A stretch of DNA of 64,000 bases from Hyphomicrobiales bacterium (GTDB taxonomy: Bacteria > Pseudomonadota > Alphaproteobacteria > Rhizobiales > Rhizobiaceae): NCBI GenBank assembly GCA_900467185.1, contig UBPA01000003.1, positions 985,753 through 1,049,752 of the forward strand. Reading direction: 5' to 3'. Positions 53,367 to 62,898 of this stretch are shown here, piece after piece (the stretch's first letter is position 1; every line of letters begins with the position of its first letter). Both the position numbers and the translations under genes were made by a program. Below the pieces are notes generated by a model that saw only the letters and a list, made by a program, of their open reading frames with translations, did no database searches and was not told the DNA's origin.

Positions 53367-55094
53367 TCATCCTGTCGCCCTGATCACTTCGTCGAGGGTG
53401 GTAACGCCCTCTGCACATTTCGCCAGCCCATCCTCCAGCATCGAGGTCATGCCCCGTTCCTCGGCGCGGCGAGCGATCGCGGCGGGATCCGGATCTCTCC
53501 GAATGGCCACGCGAATGTCATCATCGACCGGGAGAACCTCGAAAATACCGATCCGGCCGCGATAGCCGCTCTGGCCGCAGGCCTCGCATCCCACGGCGCG
53601 GTGAACGTTCAGCGCGGCGGGCAGACGGATGCCGCGCCGAGCGGCAAGCGTCACGAGGCCGTCCCGCGCGCCGTCATCCCGCACCTTGCAGCGGTCGCAG
53701 AGCCGGCGCACGAGGCGCTGCCCGAGGACCCCGCGCAGGCTTGCGCCCAGCAGATAGGGCTCGACGCCCATATCGATCAGGCGCACGACCGCATCGGAGG
53801 CGGAATTTGTGTGCAGGGTCGTCAGCACCAGATGCCCCGTCAGGGCGGCCTGGATGCCGATGCCGGCCGTCTCGCGGTCGCGCATTTCGCCGATCATGAT
53901 GACGTCGGGATCGTGGCGCAGGAACGCGCGGAGCGCGGAGGCGAAGGTCAGTCCGATGGACGGCTTGATCTGCGTCTGGTGGATGCCGGGGATCTGGTAC
54001 TCGACCGGATCCTCGACCGTGACGATCTTGCGGCCGGGATCGTTGAGCATCGAGATGGCGGTTGCGAGCGTCGTCGTCTTGCCGCTGCCGGTGGGCCCGG
54101 TGACGACGACCACGCCGTGCGGCTCGGCAAGCAGCGTTTCGAACATGCGCTGGTCGCGCGTGCTCATGCCGATGCGGCCGAGATCGAGCAGCCGGCTATC
54201 GCGCAAGAGAATGCGCAGCACCGCGGTTTCGCCATGCAGCGTCGGCATGACGGCGACGCGCAGATCGGCTTCGGCCGTGCCGATGCGGATATTGGCGCGC
54301 CCGTCCTGCGGCAGGCGGCGGTCGGCAATATCGAGACCGGCGAGGATCTTAATGCGCGAGAGAACGGCGGGCGCAAGGCCGAGCGGCAGCCGCTGGTCGC
54401 GCCGCAGGAAGCCATCGACCCGAAGCCGCACCCGCAGGTGATCCCGCTCGGTCTCCAGATGAATATCGGTCGCACCGACGCCGACGGCGCGCTCCAGAAT
54501 CTCGTCGATCAGCCGCACGACAGGGGCGCCCCGCGCCAGATCCTGGATCGCCTGAAGGCTGTCGCCGGTCTCCTGCGGCATTTCGATCGCGGCAACGCCG
54601 GTCTCAGGCGCCGCCTCCTCCGACGCCCGCTCGAACAGGAGCCCGATGTCCTCGAAGGAGACGACGCGGAGCGCCGGCCTTGCGCCAAGGGCCAGCTGCA
54701 CGGCCCGCACGGCATCGTCGCGGGCAGGATCGGCCAGCGCCAGCATGGGCGCGCCGTCCTCCTCATAGGGAAAGAGATAGGCCTCGCGCAGATATCGCCG
54801 CGACAGATCGTTCATCAGATGCGGGCATTGGGCGATCGCCTCCAGCCGACCCCGCGGCAGGGCGTGGAATGCGGCGAGCGCGTCGGCGATCTCGCTCGCC
54901 GTCGCCCGTCCGCTGCGCCACATCTCCTCCGGGGAGAGCGGCTTTGCGCCCTGCGGCAGAGAGGTTTGGAGCCCGCCGGCGCGCGCGGCCATGAAGGTTT
55001 CGAAGGCCTCGACGGATTGCGCCGCCGACGTCCCCTGGGACGGCGCACCCTTGGATGACGCGCCCGGGACAGATGCGTCAGTCTGCTGCTGCAT
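53367..55094 (-). CDS. gspE: Type II secretion ATPase GspE
   Basis: 575 residues. N-terminal GspE domain (about 70-150), then the core: Walker A GPTGSGKTTTL, Asp box TVEDPVEYQIPGI, Walker B IMIGEMRD, His box TTLHTNSASDAV, and the zinc tetracysteine CDRCK ... CEACGQSGYRGR, all intact. A hexameric ATPase driving pseudopilus assembly. AGAGGAGGG precedes the ATG at 55094. The first about 50 residues are a low-complexity Gln/Ser/Ala tail. First gene of the minus block. Confidence 0.95.
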   Translation of the reverse strand: MQQQTDASVPGASSKGAPSQGTSAAQSVEAFETFMAARAGGLQTSLPQGAKPLSPEEMWRSGRATASEIADALAAFHALPRGRLEAIAQCPHLMNDLSRRYLREAYLFPYEEDGAPMLALADPARDDAVRAVQLALGARPALRVVSFEDIGLLFERASEEAAPETGVAAIEMPQETGDSLQAIQDLARGAPVVRLIDEILERAVGVGATDIHLETERDHLRVRLRVDGFLRRDQRLPLGLAPAVLSRIKILAGLDIADRRLPQDGRANIRIGTAEADLRVAVMPTLHGETAVLRILLRDSRLLDLGRIGMSTRDQRMFETLLAEPHGVVVVTGPTGSGKTTTLATAISMLNDPGRKIVTVEDPVEYQIPGIHQTQIKPSIGLTFASALRAFLRHDPDVIMIGEMRDRETAGIGIQAALTGHLVLTTLHTNSASDAVVRLIDMGVEPYLLGASLRGVLGQRLVRRLCDRCKVRDDGARDGLVTLAARRGIRLPAALNVHRAVGCEACGQSGYRGRIGIFEVLPVDDDIRVAIRRDPDPAAIARRAEERGMTSMLEDGLAKCAEGVTTLDEVIRATG

Positions 55095-55235
55095 GGCACA
55101 CCCTCCTCTTCACGCTTGCGATCCTTGCATCCGACTATCTCTCTTTTGAGCACCGCACACGGTCCGGTTCAAGAACCGATTGACGGCTGCGGTGCACCAT
55201 CCGAAAAACAAGGCGGCCGGATGGAGGTATCCCGG

Positions 55236-55265
55236 CAAAGAAACAGCCCGCACGGAGGCGGGCTG
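55236..55265 (-). terminator. Intrinsic terminator of the ferritin-like gene
   Basis: On the minus strand CAGCCCGC-N6-GCGGGCTG (55265-55244) is followed by TTTCTTT. A second hairpin, TCGGAGA-TTCG-TCTCCGA (55276-55293), directly abuts the stop. It separates the ferritin-like gene from gspE. Confidence 0.8.
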
Positions 55266-55293
55266 CCTGTCCTTGTCGGAGATTCGTCTCCGA

Positions 55294-56193
55294 TCAGGCG
55301 ATGTTGCCGTTCAGCTTCCGCGGGAAGAAGCTCGCTTCGCTGGCACCGGAGCCGAGATAGACGATGTTGAGGACCTGCTGCGGCGTGCGGCTGAAGGCCA
55401 GACCGTTGGCGTCGGTCGGCACGATGTTGACGCTCTTCTCGCTGCCGATGCCCATGTCGAGATCGGTTGTGCCGTCGAGCGAGTCCCGCGCGTCGGAGAT
55501 CGCGTTCGCCTGTGCGAAGAGGCCGCGCGACGCCAGCAGGGTGCGGATTTCGCCGGCGTGATAGGCCTCGACGGCGAGAAGCCCGGCTGCCGCCTCCAGA
55601 AAGTCCTTGTTCTGGATGAAACGGGCAGCGCCCTTGTAGGCGGTTACGCCGACATCCTCGAAGATGAAGGCTGCAAGCAGGAAGTTGTTCTCGTTGGCGA
55701 AGGCGTCGAACGTTTCCTTCGCGCCGACAAGGCCTGCGGCACGCGCCGCCGCCGTGAAGCTGGTCGCGAGATTGATGCCCGGCCGAGCGACCTTGGCATC
55801 GCCGAGCGCCTTGCGCAGGAAGCGGACATGGGCCTGCTCGTCGCGGGCGATCTCTTCCGCGTAGCTGCGGACGAGCGCCGACTTGAACGGCACCTTGCGG
55901 CCACCGAGAACGCCGCCCAGACGCCCGTTTCCGGTCGTATCGCCATCCAGAAGCCGGCGGCCGAAGGCGGCGATGAGGTAGAACTCCGCCTCAAGATATT
56001 CGAGGTTCAGCGCGAAGTTCAGGATGGTCGCGTCGTCCAGTTCCTGGGCCTCGGCCTGCTGCGGCAGGCCGGTGAGGCCGAGGGTCGCAGCCCCTGCGGC
56101 CATCAGGCCCGCAGAGCGCAGGAAGGCCCTGCGGCCGGCTTGAAGATCGATCGTCCGTGCGGGCACAAGGCCCTCGTCTTGCATCTGTGTCAT
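55294..56193 (-). CDS. Tat-exported ferritin-like protein (Ferritin_2 type)
   Basis: 299 residues. A twin-arginine signal (GRRAFLRSAGL, Arg21-Arg22, cleavage near QQAEA about residue 49) precedes a ferritin-like four-helix domain: NLEYLEAEFY, ARDEQAHVRFL (Glu-x2-His), EDVGVTAYKG and VEAYHAGEIRTLL (Glu-x2-His) give a plausible di-metal site. A C-terminal beta-like extension (about 230-299, MGIGSEKSVNIVP) follows. Related to the desiccation-associated PCC13-62 family. It lies between gspE and gspD with its own promoter and terminator. It would be exported folded through Tat and is a candidate T2SS substrate. Confidence 0.85.
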   Translation of the reverse strand: MTQMQDEGLVPARTIDLQAGRRAFLRSAGLMAAGAATLGLTGLPQQAEAQELDDATILNFALNLEYLEAEFYLIAAFGRRLLDGDTTGNGRLGGVLGGRKVPFKSALVRSYAEEIARDEQAHVRFLRKALGDAKVARPGINLATSFTAAARAAGLVGAKETFDAFANENNFLLAAFIFEDVGVTAYKGAARFIQNKDFLEAAAGLLAVEAYHAGEIRTLLASRGLFAQANAISDARDSLDGTTDLDMGIGSEKSVNIVPTDANGLAFSRTPQQVLNIVYLGSGASEASFFPRKLNGNIA

Positions 56194-56472
56194 ATGCTCG
56201 TCCCTTCCCCATTCGCTCGAAAGCGCGCACCGGCACATAATCACCGGCACACACACGACGAAGCCGGAGCGCGGGAAGTTTCACCGCCGGAATCTCTCGT
56301 TTTCGACGCCTGACACCGACGTGAAACTTCGCGTCCCGATTCCTCGTCTCTTCGGACAGGGCAACCGACAAGCCTGCGTAAGACAGGCGGCTCTAACGAA
56401 AGATCTGTGGTGTACCTGCGCCCGGCCGGTTTGGTGCTTGCGCAGGCAGGTGTTTTCGTTTGAGGTGATACG
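56194..56472. promoter_or_regulatory. Divergent promoter region of the ferritin-like gene and gspD
   Basis: 279 bases. A hairpin with arms CCTGCGC (56415-56421) and GCGCAGG (56440-56446) lies 27 bases before the gspD start. No -35/-10 pair was assigned with confidence. Confidence 0.35.
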
Positions 56473-58695
56473 ATGGCGAGCGGGGCTCGTTTTTCTCTTG
56501 GGGGTGTGGAGAGCGTGCCGGCATTCATGCAATTTGGCCGCACTGTTTTGTGTTGCGTTCTTGTTTGTCTCGCCGGAGGGTCTCTCACCGGGTGCCAGAC
56601 CAGCGACGGCGACGGGGAATCCGCATTCGCAGGCGGCGTCTTCAGCGATCTCCAGGCGCGCAACCCGCGCGAACATCCCGACCCGACCTCGACATCGCCC
56701 GCACGACGCACCGGCAGCACGCAGACCTTCGGCCCGGACCGGGGCCTGACGCCGGTCGGCTCATCGGATACGAGCTCTGCCGGACAGTACACGCTGAATT
56801 TCGACCGGACCGACATCAAGGACGTGGCCCGTGCCATCCTCAACGACGCGCTGCATCTGAACTACTCGATCAGCGGCGAACTGTCCGGCCCGGTCACGCT
56901 GTCCTCCGCCCGCCCCGTCACGCGCGAGCAGCTTCTGGCGACGCTCGAAACCTCGCTCTCCTCCTTCGGCTTCTCGCTCATACGCTCGGGCGGCGCGTAT
57001 CGCATCGCCGCCAGCGGCCTGTCCGGCGGCACGGTGGATTTCGGCAGCCGCACGCGGGCCGGCTTCGGCGTTTCGGTCATTCCTCTCAGCTTCGTCTCGG
57101 CCTCCACCATGATGGAACTGCTCTCCGGCTTCGTCGCCGAGGCCGACGGGTTGCGGGTCAACGCTGCCGGCAACAGCATCATCGTACGCGGCTCGGGCCC
57201 GCAGCGCGCAGAGGTCGCTGAAGCCGTGATCTCGTTCGATTCCGATTTCATGCAGAACCAGTCGGTCTCGATCTTCCGCTTGGCAGAGGCGCGGCCGGAG
57301 CAGATCGTTCCGGAACTGGAGCGCATCTTCAACAGCCAGGGGCAGAGCGGCGCCATCCAGTTTCGCGCGGTCAACCGGCTGAAGGGCGTCATGGCGATCT
57401 CGCGCAATGCCGGGCTCCTGAAACGCGCGGAGAGCTGGGTCCGGCGGCTCGACCAGCAGGACGGGCAATCCGGCCAGAACGTCGTCGTCTACAAGGCGCG
57501 CTACCGCAAGGCCGCCGAACTCGCCGCCGTCATGAACAATCTCTTCGGCGGATCGAGCGGCGCCGTTTCCTCCCCGACCCAGCAGCCCATGCCGACGCAG
57601 CCGGCGGAAGAGCCGCTTGGGTCCGGCAATCCGGCCCTGTCGGAAACCGAGGGATCGGGACTGGCAACCCAGGCCAATGCCCGCATCGCCTCGGCCTTCG
57701 CCACGACATCGGACGAGAACACCGGCTCGGCGATGAGCGGCGTGCCCAATGTCGTCGATCTCACCTCGGGCGCACAGGAAACACAGGCGCCGATCCGCAT
57801 CAGTGCCGATCCGTCCAACAATTCGGTCGTCATCTATGGCGATTCCGAGCGGGCCGACCAGATCATCCAGACGCTGAAGCGCCTCGACGCAACCCCTGTG
57901 CAGGTCGCCATCAACGTGACGATCGCCGAGGTGCGGCTGACGAAGGAGTTGAAATACGGCGTCCAGTATTTCATCAACAGCAAGAACCTCGGTCTCGGCA
58001 CCAATAACGGCTCCGTCAGCCTCGTCGATCAGGCAAGCAATGTCCTGAAAAAGCAGATCCCGGGCCTCAATTTCGTGATCGGCGCCAATGCCGATCCCGA
58101 CGTCATCATCTCCGCGCTCGATGTGATCGGCGATGTCGAGGTGCTCTCATCACCCTCGCTCGTCGTTCTGGAAAACCAGACCGCGACGCTGCAGGTGGGC
58201 GATGAGGTACCGATCACCACGCGCCAGTCGCAGAGTCTCGAAAACGCGGTCGCGCCGGTCATCAATCAGGTCGAGTTCAAGAACACCGGTATCATCCTCA
58301 ACGTCACGCCGCGCATCAGCCAGAACGACGCCGTGACGATGCAGATCGAGCAGGAGATCTCCAACGTTTCCAGCGGCGCCAACACGCTGACGCCGACGAT
58401 CTCCAAGCGGCGCATCGAAAGCCAGATCTCCGTCAACGACCAGCAGACCGTGCTGCTCGGGGGCCTGATCAGCACGGGCACCAACAACGGCAAGAGCGGT
58501 ATTCCCGGTGCCAATCGTATGCCGGGCATCGGCGGACTGTTTGGCCAGACGCAGAAGAGCGCAAACCGCACCGAACTGATCGTCCTCATCCGCCCCGTCA
58601 TCATCCGCGATGCGCAGGACGCCGCCAATGTGGCGGAAAGCCTGCGCGCGCAGATGTCCGTCATCGGCGGCCGCGGCGGCGGGCGCCTGAAATGA
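56473..58695 (+). CDS. gspD: Type II secretion secretin GspD (lipoprotein signal)
   Basis: 740 residues. A lipobox SLTGC puts a lipid-anchored Cys at residue 41. N0 (FDRTDIKDVARAILNDAL), N1-N3 repeats (about 190-480, with a Ser/Gly/Pro-rich linker at about 360-425), then the secretin channel: NATADPDVI-like, VLSSPSLVVLENQTATLQVG, VLLGGLISTG and the terminal RTELIVLIRPVII. The ATG at 56473 has GAGG 7 bases upstream; an ATG at 56527 would give a more typical 22-residue lipoprotein signal. First gene of the plus block; no pilotin gene found. Confidence 0.93.
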   Translation: MASGARFSLGGVESVPAFMQFGRTVLCCVLVCLAGGSLTGCQTSDGDGESAFAGGVFSDLQARNPREHPDPTSTSPARRTGSTQTFGPDRGLTPVGSSDTSSAGQYTLNFDRTDIKDVARAILNDALHLNYSISGELSGPVTLSSARPVTREQLLATLETSLSSFGFSLIRSGGAYRIAASGLSGGTVDFGSRTRAGFGVSVIPLSFVSASTMMELLSGFVAEADGLRVNAAGNSIIVRGSGPQRAEVAEAVISFDSDFMQNQSVSIFRLAEARPEQIVPELERIFNSQGQSGAIQFRAVNRLKGVMAISRNAGLLKRAESWVRRLDQQDGQSGQNVVVYKARYRKAAELAAVMNNLFGGSSGAVSSPTQQPMPTQPAEEPLGSGNPALSETEGSGLATQANARIASAFATTSDENTGSAMSGVPNVVDLTSGAQETQAPIRISADPSNNSVVIYGDSERADQIIQTLKRLDATPVQVAINVTIAEVRLTKELKYGVQYFINSKNLGLGTNNGSVSLVDQASNVLKKQIPGLNFVIGANADPDVIISALDVIGDVEVLSSPSLVVLENQTATLQVGDEVPITTRQSQSLENAVAPVINQVEFKNTGIILNVTPRISQNDAVTMQIEQEISNVSSGANTLTPTISKRRIESQISVNDQQTVLLGGLISTGTNNGKSGIPGANRMPGIGGLFGQTQKSANRTELIVLIRPVIIRDAQDAANVAESLRAQMSVIGGRGGGRLK

Positions 58696-59249
58696 GCCGC
58701 GTCATGGGCCGCGCCGACCTTCTCGCCCTGACGGCCGGCATCGTCGTGGCCACGGCCGTGGCAGCCTTGCCGATGCAAAGCGTCCCGACACAGACCGCGG
58801 TCGCTCTTCTCGTCTCCGCCATGATCGCCTGGATCGCCTGCCAGGATCTTCGCACCTTCACGATTCCCGATGGACCGCTCGTCGCCTTGGCGCTTGCGGG
58901 CGCCGCGCTCCGCTTGTCCCTGACATTCGACCTGCCCGGCGAAGCTCTGGCGCTCGCGATCGATGCGGTTCTCTGCGGCGGCGCTCTTCTTGCCATTCGC
59001 GAAGGCTATTACCGCTGGACGGGCGTGGACGGTCTCGGCTTCGGCGACGTCAAACTGGCGGCGGCCTGCGGCGTGCTGGTCGGCGTGACCGGCTTTGCGC
59101 ATGCGCTTCTCGCCGCAAGCGCGCTCGGCATTGCGGCCGTGCTGGCGCTGTCCCTGCGGCGGAATGCGGCGGTCATCGAACGGTTGCCGTTCGGCGCCTT
59201 GCTGGCACCGGCCTGCGGCCTTGTCTGGATCCTCTCGTCGCTGGCATGA
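58692..59249 (+). CDS. gspO: Prepilin peptidase (A24, CpaA/GspO catalytic domain only)
   Basis: 185 residues with about six membrane helices. Both catalytic aspartates are visible: CQDLRTFTIPD (about residue 52) and GFGDVKLAAACG (about 117). The N-terminal cysteine/methylation domain of full GspO is absent, so it should cleave but probably not N-methylate the pseudopilins. ATGA overlap with gspD. It is expected to process GspG, H, I, J and K. Confidence 0.88.
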   Translation: MSRVMGRADLLALTAGIVVATAVAALPMQSVPTQTAVALLVSAMIAWIACQDLRTFTIPDGPLVALALAGAALRLSLTFDLPGEALALAIDAVLCGGALLAIREGYYRWTGVDGLGFGDVKLAAACGVLVGVTGFAHALLAASALGIAAVLALSLRRNAAVIERLPFGALLAPACGLVWILSSLA

Positions 59250-59356
59250 GCGCGTGCTACAGCGCGGTCTCGCGCACGACAGGTAGAACGGGAGCCATAT
59301 GCAGGATGTATGAACCGTCATGATTCATTTTCTCCTGGTGTGAAGGGCGTCGTCCA

Positions 59357-60568
59357 TTGACCATGTTTTCCTACCGGGCGCTCGGCGCCAGCGGAAAGAT
59401 GATCGTCGGCACGATGGAGGCTTCCACGCGGGCGGAGGTCATCGATCAGCTCGACCGCGCCAATGCCACGCCCGTCACGATCGAGGAGACGACAGGGGAA
59501 GAGCGTCGCAGCTGGCGCGATCGCCTGACGATCGAGCCCGCGGGGGAGGATATCACCGGTTTCACGGTCGATCTCGCCATGCTGCTCAAGGGCGGTGTGA
59601 CGCTGAACGACGCTCTTCTCATCCTCACGCAAATGGAGACGCGGCGCTGGCTCGTGAAGCTGATCGAGCGGCTGCATGCGGACCTGTCCAGCGGCAAGAG
59701 CTTCTCGCTGGTTCTCTCGCAGCATCCCCGCCTCTTCCCGCCGCTCTATGTGAAGATGATCGAGGTGGCCGAAGTCTCCGGCCGGCTGGAGCAGGCGCTG
59801 ACGAGCATTGCCGCCGAGCGGCAGAGATCGGAACGTCTGCGCAAGCGGCTGATCGCGGCGCTTGCCTATCCCGCCTTCCTGGCCGTCGCGGCGCTCGGCG
59901 TGCTGGCTTTCGTGCTTCTCTACATCATTCCCCAGTTCGAAGGCGCGATCGCCGGTTTTCGCGACCGCATCTCGCCCTCGGCGCTCTTCGTCTTCCGCCT
60001 GTCGGAGTGGTTCCGCGGCAATGTGGATCTCGTTCTGATCGCGATCGCCGCTCTTCTTTTCGGCTTCATGCTGGTGAAGCGGCTGGGGCAACGACGGTCG
60101 CTGTTTCTCGAAATCCTCGCCGTCCTGCCCATCACGTCGCGCATCGTCACCTATCACCTGACGCTGACCTTTTGCCGAACGCTCGAGATCCTGCTGGAAA
60201 ACGGCGTCGATATTTCCACCACGCTCCGGCTGATCCGCGGGATCCACCCGCTGCCGAGCACGGTTGAGAAGGTGGATGGGGTCATCGCCGACGTGCGCGG
60301 CGGAAAGCGGCTGACGCAAGCGCTGGCCACGCAGAACCTGCTGCCGGTCCATGTCGTGCAGATGCTGCGCGTGGGCGAGGAATCCGGTCATCTCGCCGAC
60401 AGTGCCGGGCGGATCGCGGGCTTCTACGAAACGAAACTCGACGCCTCGCTCGCACGTCTTACAGCTGTGGCCGGCCCGTTGCTGATGATGGGCGTCAGCA
60501 TGCTGATCGGCTGGCTTATTCTGTCCATCATGAGCGCGCTTATGAGCATCAACGACCTTCTCGTATAA
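59357..60568 (+). CDS. gspF: Type II secretion inner-membrane protein GspF
   Basis: 403 residues. YRALGASGKMIVGTMEAS N-terminus, two T2SSF domains (about 70-190 and 270-395) with three membrane helices; LAMLLKGGVTLNDAL and FCRTLEILLENGVDISTTL are the paired family motifs. The start may be TTG 59357 (GAAGGG spacing 9) or ATG 59363. Platform protein contacting GspE and GspL. Confidence 0.92.
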   Translation: MTMFSYRALGASGKMIVGTMEASTRAEVIDQLDRANATPVTIEETTGEERRSWRDRLTIEPAGEDITGFTVDLAMLLKGGVTLNDALLILTQMETRRWLVKLIERLHADLSSGKSFSLVLSQHPRLFPPLYVKMIEVAEVSGRLEQALTSIAAERQRSERLRKRLIAALAYPAFLAVAALGVLAFVLLYIIPQFEGAIAGFRDRISPSALFVFRLSEWFRGNVDLVLIAIAALLFGFMLVKRLGQRRSLFLEILAVLPITSRIVTYHLTLTFCRTLEILLENGVDISTTLRLIRGIHPLPSTVEKVDGVIADVRGGKRLTQALATQNLLPVHVVQMLRVGEESGHLADSAGRIAGFYETKLDASLARLTAVAGPLLMMGVSMLIGWLILSIMSALMSINDLLV

Positions 60569-60617
60569 ACGAGCCTTATCGTCTAAAACACCGGCCACTC
60601 TTACATCGGACGTTCCC

Positions 60618-61067
60618 ATGATACCCACACGCACGCAACACAGGCGCCCCGCGCGGCGGGACCGGTCCGGAGGTTTCACGCTGGTGGAGCTTCTCGTCGT
60701 CCTCGTCATCCTCGGCCTCGTCATGGGTCTCGTCGGGCCGCGTGTTCTGAACTACCTCACCAGTTCGCGCGCGCGCGCGGCGGCCCTGCAGCTCAGTTCA
60801 TTCAAATCCTCGCTCGATCTCTTCTATCTCGACATGGGCCGCTATCCCTCCAGAAGCGAGGGCCTTTCCGCCCTCGTGGTGCGGCCGGGCGCAGCCCAGG
60901 GATGGAACGGACCCTACCTGCAGCAGCAGACCGTGCCCTCAGACCCCTGGGGCAATGCCTATCAATATACCGTTCCGGGCGACAAGGCGCCGTACCGGAT
61001 CCTCTCCTATGGCGCCGACGGCGTGGCGGGGGGGAGCGGCGCCGATGCCGACATCGTCAGCCAGTAA
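60618..61067 (+). CDS. gspG: Major pseudopilin GspG
   Basis: 149 residues. A type III prepilin signal: basic leader to Gly19, then FTLVELLVVLVILGLVMG with Glu at +5. The C-terminal GspG signature DPWGNAYQYTVPG ... LSYGADG with Asp residues for Ca2+ is present. Overlaps the gspH start by 23 bases. Confidence 0.95.
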   Translation: MIPTRTQHRRPARRDRSGGFTLVELLVVLVILGLVMGLVGPRVLNYLTSSRARAAALQLSSFKSSLDLFYLDMGRYPSRSEGLSALVVRPGAAQGWNGPYLQQQTVPSDPWGNAYQYTVPGDKAPYRILSYGADGVAGGSGADADIVSQ

Positions 61068-61533
61068 GCTCGGCCGCTCGCATGCGCATCGCCCCGGCCT
61101 TCGCGACCGGCGGGGGGGATTTGCGATGCTCGACGTCGTTCTCGCCCTCGTCCTACTCGGTCTTCTCGCCTCGCTGGGATTGCCGCTCGTGCGCACGCAG
61201 ACCGGCGCCACGGCACTGCGCTCCAAGGCGTTCGACATCGTCGCGCTGCTGCGCATGGAGCGCAATGCCGCCATCGCCTCCGGACGTCCCACCACCGTCC
61301 TTGTCGACGCCGGACGCATCCGATCCGCGCGCACGACACGCGAGATCGTTTTGCCCGCAACCATGGCGCTTACCCTTTCGCCCGCCCGGTCGGCGGGTAT
61401 CCGGTTCTTTCCAGACGGACGGGCGACCGCGAGCGCGCTGGCCCTGACCTCCGGCGGCAACGGCATGCGCATCGCCATTTCCGGACCAACCGCCATGATC
61501 CGTCTTGTGGAGGCCTCCGTTGCGGCGCGCTAG
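61045..61533 (+). CDS. gspH: Minor pseudopilin GspH
   Basis: 162 residues. The leader ends RRGG, cleaved before FAMLDVVLALVLLGLLASLG. The +5 residue is Asp (residue 30) instead of the usual Glu. A C-terminal beta domain with IRFFPDGRATASAL fits GspH. The ATG at 61045 lies inside gspG with GGGGAGC 7 bases before it. Confidence 0.85.
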   Translation: MPTSSASKLGRSHAHRPGLRDRRGGFAMLDVVLALVLLGLLASLGLPLVRTQTGATALRSKAFDIVALLRMERNAAIASGRPTTVLVDAGRIRSARTTREIVLPATMALTLSPARSAGIRFFPDGRATASALALTSGGNGMRIAISGPTAMIRLVEASVAAR

Positions 61534-61648
61534 AGCCTTTTCGCGTTGCCTCGCATCGCGACATCGCTCCATCGCGTGGTTTCCTCGCTATCTTTTGCGC
61601 AAGACCGCTGCGCAATCCTGGCGGAAACGCCTCGGGGAGGCTTTCGTG

Positions 61649-62128
61649 ATGCGGACAGGACGAAGCCGGGACGGCTTTACCCTGATCGAGGTGCTGGTGG
61701 CGTTTCTCGTGCTCGCCTTCGGCACGCTGGCGATCCAGCAGGCGGTGATGGCCTCGGTCGACGGCACGCGGCGCGCCGAGGATCGTCTGCGGGCGGAACG
61801 GGTGGCGCGTTCGCTGATCACAGCGCCGATCCCGCCTGGTCCCGGAAACGTAGCGGGGTCCGACCCAGCCTCCCAAAGCGGCGTCATGGACGGGTTCGCA
61901 TGGTCGATCCGGTACGAACCGCTTCGCCTGCCGTTTCCGACCGAGGCCGACGCCTCGGGCAAGCCCGTCGATTGGGTGCCGCGCCGGATGATTGTGACCG
62001 TGCGCCTCCCGCCGCGCAGCCGTTCGTCCCTCGGCGCCGGTCGGGAGCCGGTGGTGGACCTCGAGACCATCCGCCTCGTTCGGGTCTCGACCAGCGATAG
62101 CGCACGACCGGAAGAGGGTCCGCCATGA
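61649..62128 (+). CDS. gspI: Minor pseudopilin GspI
   Basis: 159 residues. Short leader MRTGRSRDG, cleaved before FTLIEVLVAFLVLAFGTLAI with Glu at +5. Methionine/Ala-rich helix then a small beta domain. GGGGAGG lies 9 bases before the ATG at 61649; the open frame starts further left inside the gspH tail but is not coding there. Overlaps gspJ by four bases. Part of the GspI-J-K tip complex. Confidence 0.87.
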   Translation: MRTGRSRDGFTLIEVLVAFLVLAFGTLAIQQAVMASVDGTRRAEDRLRAERVARSLITAPIPPGPGNVAGSDPASQSGVMDGFAWSIRYEPLRLPFPTEADASGKPVDWVPRRMIVTVRLPPRSRSSLGAGREPVVDLETIRLVRVSTSDSARPEEGPP

Positions 62129-62898
62129 CGCGCGCCTCGTCATCCGGACCGGTGCGAGCGGGCGCATCGACCGCCGGCTTCCTGCTCGTGGAGGCGCTGA
62201 CGGCGATGGCCATCGGCGCGCTGCTGCTTGTGGCTCTGGGATCGCTGGTCTCGTTCGTCCTGCGCGCCTCCGACCGAACGGCCTCGACATCGCAGGCGAT
62301 CGAGGAGACGAGCCGCATCTTTTCCGCCCTCAGCGACAGGATCGAGACCATCACGCCACAGCGCTGGGCGGGCGCCCGGGCCGGCTTTGTCTTTGAGGGA
62401 ACGGAAACCACCCTGTTCTTCGCGCGCCTCCCGAAGGCATCCGAAGCCGGCACGGGCAGCCGCCTGGTGATCCTTGTCGGCGATGGCCCGACCCTGCGGG
62501 AAGAGGAGCGTCCGCTTCCCCCGGATGCGACCGGTCTCCCAGACGTTATGGGCCGCGAGACGGACACACGCGCGACGGTTCTTGAGCAGGGCTACACCGT
62601 GCGCTTTGCCTATTTCTCGCGCCTTCCCGACGGACAGGAGGCCCTGACCGATCGCTGGTCCGGGCGCAGCAAGATGCCGGTTGCGATCCGCATCACCCTG
62701 ACGGATGCGCTCGGCAGGGGTCAGGGCAGCCTGCGCGTGCCCCTCCGCGTCGATGCCGAACCGGGCTGCGCGGCGCCCGGGCAGGGCGTCTGCAGCCTCG
62801 TTCCCGAGGCGCCGTCCACGCCCGGAGATCCGGCGACGGAGAACGGGCCGATCGATCCCGATGACAGCCGGGGCTGGGAGCGTTACGTTCGACCATGA
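62125..62898 (+). CDS. gspJ: Minor pseudopilin GspJ
   Basis: 257 residues, longer than usual. A leader of 18 residues, cleaved before FLLVEALTAMAIGALLLVALG with Glu at +5. A beta-rich domain follows (VFEGTETTLFFARLP) and a Pro/Asp-rich C-terminus with CAAPGQGVC, a possible disulfide. In ATGA overlaps with gspI and gspK. Confidence 0.87.
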   Translation: MTRASSSGPVRAGASTAGFLLVEALTAMAIGALLLVALGSLVSFVLRASDRTASTSQAIEETSRIFSALSDRIETITPQRWAGARAGFVFEGTETTLFFARLPKASEAGTGSRLVILVGDGPTLREEERPLPPDATGLPDVMGRETDTRATVLEQGYTVRFAYFSRLPDGQEALTDRWSGRSKMPVAIRITLTDALGRGQGSLRVPLRVDAEPGCAAPGQGVCSLVPEAPSTPGDPATENGPIDPDDSRGWERYVRP

